Below, piece by piece: positions 55,155 through 64,000 of a stretch of DNA of 64,000 nt. Within the stretch, counting starts at the first letter, position 1; every line of letters begins with the position of its first letter. Below the pieces are notes generated by a model, which searched no databases, was not told where the DNA came from, and saw nothing but the letters and a program-made list of their open reading frames with translations. A program made the translations under genes and the position numbers. This DNA comes from CAZACQ01 sp964483725 (GTDB taxonomy: Bacteria > Patescibacteriota > Gracilibacteria > Absconditabacterales > Absconditicoccaceae), in NCBI GenBank assembly GCA_964483725.1, contig CAZACQ010000001.1:1-64000 (forward strand), given 5' to 3'.

Positions 55155-56555
55155 ATGAATAAAGATAATAAAAAATATATTGATTATATTTTTGATTCAA
55201 AGCTTTTAGATAATATTAATAGATCTACTTGAAGTATATCTTTTTGGAAAAATATATTTAAAAATAAAGATAGCTTAATTAGCAATATTGATATATATTT
55301 CGAATATTTATCTAATAGTAAATATGAAATATCTAATAAGTGAGATATAGTTAAAGATATAATGGATAAGGATATTCCAGATAATGTTTTTTATTGATAT
55401 CTAGTTGATAATAAGTTTTGTAATATAAAAGAATATAATAAGCTTTCATATTATGTTAAAGATGATGTTGACTCAAATTTAAAAGATTTTAGTTCTATAG
55501 TAGAGTTAATAACTAGACTCAATTCATCTGCTTTTAAATATATTTGGGAGCCAATTTTTATATCTAATTTATCAAAGTCTATATGATATGATATAAACTC
55601 TACAAATTGGAAAAGGATAAAGTTTTTTAATTTATTTTACCAAACTAAATCATATGATGAATATTCTAATTTATATGAATTTTTTCAAAAAATTGAATCT
55701 TTTAAATCATGAAATGTTTGGGAGGAATTTAAGATATGGTGATTTTGGTTTGTAACTTTACCATTTTTTATCCTATTTTTTGCTTTGTTTTTGCCATTAT
55801 GAGTTTTTATATCATTTTTGATGATTCTAGCTGCTATTTTATATAAAGTATTAAAATCTTTTCATTCAAAAACATCATATAAAGTAAATTTTAACTTCTG
55901 ATTTAATTTGCTTGCTTGATTTTCAATGATTATATTCTTTGTTTCTTCAATATTTGTAACTAACTTTGATGCTTACAAATCATCATATGAGAGATTTCAA
56001 TATTTTATTAATTTGATGTCAGCTGTAAATACAATAGATTTTTTTGATAATATCTCAACTAAATCTGATATATTAAGCTGAATTCCAAATGATAATGAAT
56101 TTGATTTGATTGATAGAATGTCTTATAATTATATAAAAACAAACAAGTCTTTTTATAATTATTCTTATAATGCTTCAATACAGGGAAAGAAAGAAGAACT
56201 TGATGAGCTTCATTGATCAGCTAAAGATGAACAAATAGAAAAGTTTTATTTTGAATCAGATGAAAGATATCTAAATGATTGAGTTTATATATGGAATTTA
56301 TTAGATATTATTTATACTAAATATAAATTTGAAGATTGATTAAGTCTTAATTCTCAAGATAAGTATTTTTTATTTAAAGATATTATCAGAGATTATGTAA
56401 ATTTAAATATACAATATTTTAGAAGCAAATCGATACATAATAATCCTGCAGAGTTAACTGTATTCAATATTTCTAATTATTTACCTAAAGACTTTAAAGT
56501 TAATATGTATGAATTGGAAAAACTATTTAAATCAAATTTGAGTAAATATAAGTAA
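55155..56555 (+). CDS. membrane protein with two central helices, unknown
   Basis: A 466-residue protein. Residues 1-190 are soluble and helical (GSISFWKNIFKNKDSLISNI). Hydrophobic helices lie around residues 195-235 (FWFVTLPFFILFFALFLPLG, FISFLMILAAILYKVL) and 250-275 (LLAGFSMIIFFVSSIFVTNF). A soluble C-terminal half follows. In places it resembles a LemA-like layout, with a short YNYSYNASIQGKK segment after a membrane helix, but I do not consider it a secure match. It precedes trmD with a 66-base spacer. Function unknown. Confidence 0.65.
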
Positions 56556-56621
56556 TTAAAACCTTGAAAATTATTGTAAAACTTATATAAATCATATATA
56601 TTTAAATTTAATTTATATTAT

Positions 56622-57302
56622 ATGAATTTTCATTTTGTATCAATTTTTCCAGAAATATATCAATCATTTCTAAATACTTCAATCATTTGAAAAGCCATAG
56701 ATAAAAAGTTAATTAATGTAAATATTTCAAATCCTAGAGATTATACTGAAGATAAACATAGGCAAGTGGATGATGAAATATATTGATATTGAGCTTGAAT
56801 GTTATTGAAAGCTAAACCTTATATTGATTGTGTTAATGATATAATAAAATATATTTGACATAATAAGTTTAAAATAATATATCTATCTCCAAGTAATAAA
56901 ATCTGGAACCAAAAGCTTGTTAAATCTTATAGTGAAATTTATTCAGATTTTATTTTGGTTTCTTGAAGATATGAGTGAATTGATTTTCGTTTTGAGCAGT
57001 ATTTAAATGATTATTATCCATATAATTTTGAAAAAATATCAATATGAAAATTTATTATGATGTGATGAGAAGTTCCAAGCATGTTGATTATGGAGTCTTT
57101 AGCCAGATTAAAAACTTGAGTTATTAAAGAAGATGCCAGTATAATAAATGAAAGCTATTCACCAGAAAAAAATCTTGATAATCTTGAACATCCTCATTAT
57201 ACAAGACCATATGAAGTGTATTGATATAAAGTCCCAGATATATTGCTTTCATGAAATCATCAAGAAATTGATAAATGGAGGGATAATAATAGTAAAGTTT
57301 AA
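56622..57302 (+). CDS. trmD: tRNA (guanine-N1)-methyltransferase TrmD
   Basis: A 226-residue SPOUT-fold enzyme that methylates G37 of tRNAs, preventing frameshifts. MNFHFVSIFPEIYQSFLNTS is the typical start. NPRDYTEDKHRQVDDEIYGY, then GAGMLLKAKP, is the conserved substrate loop. SGRYEGIDFRF, then SIGKFIMMGGEVPSMLIMESL, forms the knot and SAM site. YTRPYEVYGYKVPDILLSGNH matches the C-terminal domain. Almost all signature glycines are TGA. It is followed after 18 bases by the patatin gene. Confidence 0.96.
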
Positions 57303-57320
57303 TATATAAAATCATGATAA

Positions 57321-58106
57321 ATGAATTATTCTCTAGCATTATGATGATGATGAGCTAAAGGTCTTGCTCATATATGAATTATCAAAAGAATTCAAGAAGA
57401 GTGAATTTTTATAGATGAAGTTTCCTGAACAAGTATGTGATCAATAATATGAGCCAGTTTTGCTTGTTGATTTTCTTATAGTAAAATTTATGATATTATA
57501 TCATCTATTAGTTTTATTAAGCTTTTTGATCTAAATTTAAAAACTTGAATAGTTAAATGAAATAAGGTTAGAGAAAAAATATTAGAAATATTTTGAGATT
57601 TAAGTTTTGAAGACATTGATATTAGTTTAAAAATAGTAGCAACTGATTTAGATACATGAAAAAAAAATGTATTTGCTAGTTGATCTATTGTTGATGCAAT
57701 AATGGCAAGTATAAGTATACCAGCAGTTTTCAAGCCTTATACTATTTGAAATAAAACTTATGTTGATTGAGGTCTTTCAAGTAATTTACCAGTCAATGAT
57801 TTAGAATGAAATAATATAATAGCTGTGTCAGTTCTTAGATGAGAACTGCCAAAAATAAAAGAAAATAAAAAGCTTCTTAATTTTGATATTAGTAAGTCTT
57901 TTTTTACATATAATTATGAAATAATACATAATTCATTTTATATTTTAATGTGTAATAACGAAGATTTGGATATTTCTATAGCTGAAAAATGTTGAAAAAA
58001 TATAACATTTATTTGATTACCTTTGATAGACTATGAATTTTATGATTTCTATAAATTTGATAAGATTATAAGCATATGATATGAAAACTCAAAAAAAATT
58101 ATTTAA
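57321..58106 (+). CDS. patatin-like phospholipase (RssA family)
   Basis: A 261-residue serine hydrolase. The oxyanion Gly-rich loop ALGGGGAKGLAHIGII is near residue 6, the nucleophile elbow SGTSMGSIIGASFACGF near residue 40, and the catalytic Asp in VDGGLSSNLPV near residue 153. The four consecutive glycines of the oxyanion loop are four TGA codons in a row. Without a signal peptide it is probably cytosolic, possibly acting on host- or prey-derived lipids; CPR cells often lack lipid synthesis, so lipid remodelling is a plausible role (inference). Confidence 0.93.
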
Positions 58107-58185
58107 GCTTAAACTTAGTATTGAAAAACTTTTATAAATAATTATGTATAATTTGTAAACTTTTTAATTTAATTTTTTGATATAA

Positions 58186-59109
58186 ATGGAATTTTCTGTT
58201 GTTATTCCTTCAAGATGAAATATCTGAAAACTGCAATGAATTATAGATAGTATTGTAGTTCAGACAAAGCTCCCCAAAACTACTTATATTGTACTTGATA
58301 AATTTTTTTCTAAAGATGAGTTTGATGTATTAAAATATTTTCTAACAAAAAATATTCCAGAAAACTTTCATTCACATTTTGAGTTTGTTAGTAATTTAAA
58401 TTATAATTTTTTACCTGATTCTGGAGTTAGTTATGTTAGGAATTTTTGAATAAATTTAGTTTCTTCTGAATATTTGTATATTATAGATGATGATAATATA
58501 TTTGAGAATAACTTTTTTGAAAACTCACTTGATGAATATATACTCTATTTAAATAATCTTTGAAAATCTTTTTTTGCACCAACTGTGATATATAGAAAAA
58601 CTTGAAATATACAATCTCAGTGATTTTCTTGAATAAATACTTTTACAGGTAAATTAATTCCTAAGAAAATTAAAGATAAAGACTATCAAATTGTAAAAAT
58701 GATTTGATGAAACTCAATTTTATGAAAGAAAGAATATTTTAGAGATATAATGTTTGATGAATATTTCAGTTTTGTTTACGAAGATTTAGATTTTTCATGG
58801 TCTGCAACAAATAAGTGATACAAAATAATAGTATCTAATAATACTACTATTAATCATATGGAAAAGACAAAGTCCAGAACTGAAACTTCTTTTATTTGAA
58901 ATCCAGAAATGGCTTATCAAAAGTCTAGAAATAGAATTATGTTACTTAGAAAACATTGAGGTTTGATTTCTAATATAATATTTAAAATTTTTGGTATTTG
59001 GATACAAACAATTTGGTTTATATTTTTGATATTATTTTTCTCAAAAAATAACAAATATTCTACAATAAAATCTGTGTTTAAGTGAACAATTGACTGATTT
59101 AAATACTAG
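58186..59109 (+). CDS. family 2 glycosyltransferase
   Basis: A 307-residue GT-A fold enzyme. FSVVIPSRGNIGKLQGIIDS is the nucleotide-sugar start. SGVSYVRNFGINLVSSEYLY, then IIDDDNIFENNF, gives the D-x-D metal motif region near residue 105. FVYEDLDFSWSATNKGYKII is the ED acceptor motif. A hydrophobic C-terminus (IIFKIFGIWIQTIWFIFLIL) suggests membrane association. It likely builds a surface glycan or lipid-linked sugar. It stands alone between patatin and a convergent gene. Confidence 0.87.
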
Positions 59110-59110
59110 A

Positions 59111-60025
59111 TTATTTTTCTACTAAATTGTCTTTTTCCTTTTGATAAAGGTCTTGTATTTTTTCGTTTGCTTCATATTTTGGAAAAAGTATTTTTCATAG
59201 TTGTAGCTCAAGATTGCATTCTTTGCTTAAATTAATATTATTGCTTATTAAATTCTCAATCTCTTCTTTATCATATCAATTTTCTTTCATTGTTTTTTGT
59301 ATTTCTTCTTTTGACATAATATGGTAATCTCACTTTATCTTATTTCAATCAAATGCTTTTCATTCCTTTATGCATATTAAAGCTTCATATGCTTGCTTGT
59401 CTTCTTTGTTAATGTAAGAGTAGTTATTTGAGATTATTGCTTTACAAGATATATCATTTGAAATTTCTAATAGGGTTTGATTTGATTTTTTTGTATTTTT
59501 AAATTCTTTTTCATTTTGTGCAATTATTTCTAAGAAAAAGTTTTCTTCACCAAATATTTGTTGCCATTTTTTAATAGTTTCTTTTATTTGTTCTTTTGGA
59601 AAGTTATTTACTGCCATACTTCAAATTTGGCTATTTTCTCATCCTTGTATTGCTACTAGTCAGCTAGAATATTTTTTTACTACTTCTTGATTTATTGTAG
59701 GTTTGTTTGTATATCAGCTTACATGTGCATAACTTACTAATTTTAACAAATTTTCATATCAAGTATAATTTTTTGCTATCAAAACTGTTTTGTATGTTTT
59801 ATTATCTTCTTGATTTTCTCATATCATTTCCAATTCAGTTCATATAATTGGTTTAATTCAAGCTTTTTGTGCATCTTGATAAAACTCTATTGCTCAATAC
59901 ATTCAATGATAATCAGTTATTGCTATGCTTTCCATTCATAATTCTTTTGCCTTATCCACTATCTTTCATGGTGATCATACTGCTTCTAATAAGCTATAGT
60001 GACTATGTCAATGCAAATGTATCAT
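59111..60025 (-). CDS. free-standing PHP domain corresponding to the DnaE N-terminus
   Basis: A 304-residue protein. It matches the first ~300 residues of DNA polymerase III alpha: MIHLHGHSHYSLLEAVGSP with the metal-binding HxH, KAKELGMESIAITDYHGMYG, FYQDAQKAGIKPIIGTELEM, then LVSYAHVSGYTNKPTINQEV. Near the end come CNLELQLGKILFPKYEANE and a last helix. The polymerase palm, thumb and fingers that normally follow are absent: the frame ends at TAA 59111 and the next downstream gene is a convergent glycosyltransferase. It may be a separate proofreading-type phosphoesterase, the N-terminal part of a split DnaE, or a paralogue. Its motifs are intact, arguing against decay. Confidence 0.82.
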
Positions 60026-60139
60026 TATTTAAGTTAAGTTTGTAAATATTAATTTGCTTGATTTTTTAATTATCAAATTTATATATAACCATATGCTGTG
60101 TAAAAGCAAGTTTTTTATAAATTAATATTTATTGACAAC

Positions 60140-60331
60140 ATGATACTTATTTGAATAGTTTTTATTTTATTTGGTTTTTTGGTTATTTTGTTCCCACAGT
60201 TCTTAGCTTATCTAATATGAGGTTTTTTTATATTAATATGAATAAATTTAATTTTATGAATTTTTCTTATAAAAAAGCAAGTTGATAAGGGTTGAGCTAG
60301 GATTGCATGATTTAAAGTTTATAAAGAATAA
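60140..60331 (+). CDS. very small two-helix membrane protein
   Basis: A 63-residue protein of two hydrophobic helices (MILIGIVFILFGFLVILF and LIGGFFILIGINLILGIFLI) with a short basic tail (KKQVDKGGARIAGFKVYKE). Eight TGA glycines, several at regular helix positions, argue that it is translated. No family assigned. It precedes the beta-CASP gene by 65 bases, which has its own promoter. Confidence 0.55.
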
Positions 60332-60335
60332 TCTA

Positions 60336-60365
60336 TTGACATATGATTTTATATATTTATATATA
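60336..60365 (+). promoter_or_regulatory. promoter of the MBL/beta-CASP gene
   Basis: TTGACA (60336-60341) followed after 18 bases by TATATA (60360-60365), with TATAAT at 60362-60367 as an alternative. It lies 32 bases before the ATG at 60397. Confidence 0.5.
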
Positions 60366-60396
60366 ATTTAATTATTTATATAATAACTTTTCTAGC

Positions 60397-62139
60397 ATGT
60401 CTAGCTTAAATAGTTTTAATAATGGCTTAGATTCTGAACAATTAGAACAAAATTCAGTCAAATCTAGCTTAGTAAATACATTGAAATCTGTTACTGTGAA
60501 GCCATTTGGTGGAGTAGGTGATTGAGACAAGGTGTCTTTGACAGGTTCATGTACTAGAGTTAGAATTGCTAGAGAATGATCTAAGCCAATATATATACTG
60601 ATAGATTTTTGAATACATCAATGATGAGATGAATCAACTTCAATAGAGATGAATTCAAGACTAGATTTTAATCCAAAGAAAATTGACTGAGTTATACTTA
60701 CTCATGCACATCTTGATCATATAGGTAGACTTCCAATGCTAGTTTGAGATGATTCTAGATCTTTTGACTGATCTATATTTGCAAATAATGTTACTGCAGC
60801 TTTAACAAGAATATCTCTAGAAGATAGTGCTAAAATTATGGAAGAAAACTATAATGCTGCACAAAGTCGTATAACAAGACTGAGATCTATGCTTAATAGG
60901 CAACTCTCTGAACTTAGAGATTTGGAATTAGCATTAGATAATTGATTTAAAAAGAAAGTCAAAAAATCAAGAATTAAAAAAATTTCTGAGATAAGATCAT
61001 CTTCTTCTAAGAGCCAAATAGAGGAAAGGATAAGTGAAATAAAAACTTTGTTAGAGGAGTATTGAATTAATGAAAATTCCGATATAGCAGATGTTTTTAG
61101 TTGAAAACTTAAAAATCTAGAAGCAAAAGTTTTATATTCGATTGAAGATGTATATAAAATATACTCAAAAATAGTAAAAACTCCTATGTATAAAAGAAAA
61201 GAAATTTTTCCTTGAGTTTATTTAAGATTTTTTGATGCAGCTCATATTATAGGTTCTTGTCAAGTAGTTTTAGAAATAGATAAATGAGATTGAACTACTT
61301 TTAATATGTGATTTTCATGAGATGTATGAAGGTTTTTTGATCCTTGATTTCTGTGACAACCTGATGTACCAAATATACCATTAAATTATTATCAGATCGA
61401 ATCTACATATTGAAATAGATTGCATTCTAATAAAAAGGAAGATAGAGATAAATTGGTTTCTAAGATTAATAATTTGAGAGCTAGGTGATGAAAAGTTGTT
61501 ATACCATGTTTTATGATACAAAGACTTCAGGATCTTGCTATGGTTTTGATAGAAATGATGGAGTCTTGAGAAATACCTAAAATGCCAATATATTATGATT
61601 GAGCTTATATTGATAGAATAAATGATATATTTTTGAATTCTGATAATGAAAATTATAAAAATTTAGCAAGTAAATACTTAGTTCCAGTACAAGAGTCTGA
61701 GACTGATTCAAATAAATTTTTATCTGCTAATTGACCTTGTATATTACTTTCACCTTCATGAATGATGCATTGATGAAGTGTTACAAAATATGTAAAACCT
61801 GTTTTATCTGATCCAAATAATGCTTTATTTTTTGTATGATATCAAGCTGAATGAACTACATGAAGAAAAATTCTTGAATGACTGAAAAGTTTTGATTTAC
61901 CTTGAGTGTGATATGTAGATATTAAATCTCAAATAGAATCATTTTGAAGCTTTTCATGACACTGAGATCAAGATGATTTGGTCTTTTTAATGAGTGAGTT
62001 ATGATTGAGGACTCAATCAAATGTTTTTGTTAATCATTGAGATAAAGGAAGTTCTCAAGATGCTCTTATAGAGGCTTTATCACAAAATTGAATAAATTCT
62101 AAACCATTTGAACTTTGAAAAACTTATAAAGTATATTAA
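60397..62139 (+). CDS. MBL-fold/beta-CASP RNA-processing nuclease (CPSF-like)
   Basis: A 580-residue metallo-beta-lactamase-fold protein. The zinc motif DGVILTHAHLDHIGRLPMLV is near residue 103. Then FDAAHIIGSCQVVLEIDKGD, GFSGDVGRFFDPGFLGQPDV and the beta-CASP signatures (SPSGMMHGGSVTKYV, VGYQAEGTTGRKI, SFSGHGDQDDL) follow. It resembles archaeal/eukaryotic CPSF73-type endonucleases, widespread in bacteria as RNase-J-like relatives. A basic helical insertion of about 110 residues (LRSMLNRQLSELRDLELALD, KKVKKSRIKKISEIRSSSS) between motifs could bind RNA. It starts the last + strand operon, with the next gene following 1 base later. Confidence 0.92.
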
Positions 62140-62140
62140 T

Positions 62141-63496
62141 ATGGAAAAAGAAAAACTTAGCTTATCTAATAAAAATGACTTTGAATCTAGATTTACAAAA
62201 GAATATAAACAATCAATACTTTGAGCTCTATCTCAAGAGGAAGTTTTGAATGTTATCAAAAATAAAACAATAAGTGTTGATATGTCTATAAATAAAGTTT
62301 TGCAATCCTGAGACAAGAAAACAGAAATGTTACTTACTACTGTTTCTTGATTGCCTAAAGGAATAAATATTAGAAACCCAGATGTATTAGTTCAATTTTG
62401 TAGGATACATTGATTTTTTCCTATTGTAAGGAATATATATTTGGAATGACTTGATATTACAAAGATAAAAGATTTACCCCAAATTATGAATTTGTTTTTT
62501 TGGATGATAAAAAAATGAAATATTAATTTTGCAGTATATTCTGAAATTAGTAAAATAGTTGATTTATTAGATGAAAATTGAATAGATTGATATGATGTAG
62601 CTGATTTTTATTATATACTTTGAGTATTTGATAATATTAGACATGCATGATTTTCTGATATACCTACATCATTTTGAAACTCTCTACAAAAGAATAGGAA
62701 TACTTGAACATTTTCTGAAAATATTTTTTGTGAAGTTGCATTTAGACTTGAAAATGAGTTGAGAAATGCTTTGGGTATATATTCTACATATCTTAATCTT
62801 GCTTCTATGAGAGATGATACAGAAAACAAAACTGATATGTGGTTTACATTAAATTCTTGAAATTCAAATAAATCATATTATAAACATTTACCGGTGCAAT
62901 TTACTACATCTTATTTTGGTGCAAGAAACTGATATTCTTGAAATATGTCTCCATGAGCTAATAAAAAGTTAATGTGAATAGAAAAGAAATTGTTTCAAGA
63001 ACAGGTGAATGGTAAAGCGAATTTACCTTTTGTAGTTTTATCTGTAAATTGAGAGTTTTCAAAAAAAATTGCAAATAGTGAATATTTAGACTCTTATCAA
63101 AATTGGATATCAAATAAAGATAGTAGAGAGTCTCAGTCTCTTTGAAAGTTTCCATTCTTTATAAATACACTTGATCAAGAGTCTTTAATAGCACCTAAAG
63201 TTGCTTATGTAATGCTAAATTTATTATTTTCAAAATTAAAATTTAAGAAATCTTTTAAATGAAAAAGAGATGTTTTATCATATAAAGATGAAATGAATTC
63301 ATTTTTGAATGAGATATTGGAATCTTCAAAATGAATAAAAATTGGTTGGATATATTTAGATAAGATTTGAGCAAAAGTTGATAGTATATATAAAATTAAA
63401 TCTCCAAATCCAAAGCAAAATTTTTACTTATCTTGTTATACAGTAAGTTTTTCTTATAAGTGAAAATTTTTATGAAATTTTAAAATATATGTTTAG
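62141..63496 (+). CDS. hypothetical protein cotranscribed with the beta-CASP nuclease
   Basis: A 451-residue soluble protein. It has no signal or membrane segment and no motif I recognise. Patches such as DVLVQFCRIHGFFPIVRNIY, LDEYGI-like helices and TFSENIFCEVAFRLENELRN suggest an alpha/beta fold. The C-terminus is Lys-rich. It starts 1 base after the nuclease gene's stop, so the two proteins are coupled and may work together. Many TGA codons read as Gly. Confidence 0.7.
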
Positions 63497-63586
63497 TACT
63501 GTAGTATTTAAAAACTTATTGATAATTTTGCAAAAATATTTATAAATCTTAATATTTAATTTACTTTTTAAATTATTCTAAAATAT

Positions 63587-64000
63587 ATGAAATATAGTAA
63601 TGAGTCTTTGGATAGGATACAAAAAATAGAAAAACTGAAAAAAGCTTGAGTTATAGTTTATGCAGATAAGTTTGAAAATAAAATAGATATAAAAGATATA
63701 ATTGCTGCAAAAGATAATATAAAAGATGCAAAATACTTGATGGAAAACTGAGCATCTGGAGAATATATCACAGCAGGTAGATTGATAAATTACAAAAGTC
63801 ATGGTAAACTTGCTTTTGGTAAAATAAGAGACAATACTTGAACTATACAAGTATGTTTTATGAAAGAAAAATTTCAATTAAATACTGGTGAAGAACTTTG
63901 TAAAGAGCTTGATATTGACTGAGAGAAAAAAACTTCTTATAAAATAGTTGAAAAATTTATAAATTCATGAGATTATGTTTGAATCAAATGAGACTTATTT
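63587..64000 (+). CDS. lysS: lysine-tRNA ligase (class II), 5' part
   Basis: The first 138 residues of a class II LysRS; the gene runs off the window end. The lead helix MKYSNESLDRIQKIEKLKKA is followed by the anticodon-binding OB fold: GEYITAGRLINYKSHGKLAF, then GKIRDNTGTIQVCFMKEKF and SGDYVGIKGDLF. This matches the usual G-R-(I/L)-x4-x2-GK-x-F-x-x-(I/L)-x-D pattern. Start chosen at ATG 63587, at the normal distance before the OB domain. Confidence 0.9.

Noticed and set aside
1..64000. Dozens of apparently broken genes with internal TGA codons
   Set aside because: The breaks fall on conserved glycines and the frames continue to TAA or TAG; the code is reassigned, so these are intact genes.
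1..64000. CRISPR arrays, insertion sequences, integrase sites, replication origin
   Set aside because: No direct-repeat arrays, transposase motifs, terminal inverted repeats or DnaA-box clusters were seen on reading through the window.

Overview
The window (64 kb, very AT-rich, one 100-N scaffold gap) comes from a bacterium that reads UGA as glycine (genetic code 25). Nearly every conserved gene runs through in-frame TGA exactly where its family has Gly: the Walker A loops of RecA, PilT and UvrD, the Gly-rich and zinc-finger segments of DnaJ, the NTDAEGR signature of leucyl aminopeptidase, and the GGSSGGS amidase motif. Only TAA and TAG end genes. This code, together with tight packing and a small gene set rich in type IV pilus parts, points to the candidate phyla Absconditabacteria (SR1) or Gracilibacteria (BD1-5) of the CPR/Patescibacteria. 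I cannot tell which of the two. All coordinates below were worked out by hand under code 25.

Layout. 1-9.3 kb: recJ (-), then prepilin peptidase, leucyl aminopeptidase, nth, gatA, two small proteins and a large unknown with a phosphoribosyltransferase-like end. 9.3-13.3 kb (-): uvrD-type helicase, a Nudix-like protein and a half-length PriA. 13.4-17.0 kb: acidic lipoprotein, then pilT, a cyclic-nucleotide-binding-domain protein and an anchored extracellular protein. 17.0-19.9 kb (-): coiled-coil membrane protein, murA, a transketolase-like half protein and a Holliday-junction-endonuclease-like protein. 20.0-20.3 kb: a compact, GC-richer transcription unit with a 47-50 aa ORF. 20.3-27.3 kb: ilvE, dnaJ, a short promoter-terminator RNA, holA, a conjugation-type pilin, efp, a TraC-like protein, recA and a two-TM protein. 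27.3-29.4 kb (-): clpP, lemA, htpX. 29.5-32.2 kb: secreted coiled-coil protein and pilin-like protein. 32.3-33.8 kb (-): RNA m5C methyltransferase.

33.9-40.0 kb: recX, then a pilus operon of two membrane accessory proteins, pilB and pilC. 40.0-42.0 kb (-): recG. 42.1-52.3 kb: ruvX, membrane protein, truB, a papain-like plus hydrolase-like fusion, a GmrSD-type restriction protein, pheT, a proB-like kinase and a FemAB-like ligase. 52.3-54.8 kb (-): an M23 peptidase with a 9-residue repeat and SLH-like C-terminus, interrupted by the gap. 54.9-60.3 kb: a small membrane-peptide unit, membrane protein, trmD, patatin, a family 2 glycosyltransferase, a PHP-only fragment of DnaE (-) and a tiny membrane protein. 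60.4-64 kb: MBL/beta-CASP nuclease, an unknown, and the start of lysS.

Functional themes are DNA recombination and repair (recJ, nth, uvrD, priA', recA, recX, recG, ruvX, holA), type IV pili and a conjugation-like pilin (pilD, pilT, pilB, pilC and accessories), and the cell envelope (murA, FemAB, M23-SLH, patatin, glycosyltransferase). Translation and RNA genes (gatA, efp, pheT, lysS, truB, trmD, the m5C methyltransferase) and proteostasis genes (dnaJ, clpP, htpX) complete the set. I saw no tRNA, rRNA, CRISPR array, insertion sequence or transposase. Most genes have no recognisable Shine-Dalgarno sequence. The few that do include three short or unusual units, which I regard as the most interesting signals here.
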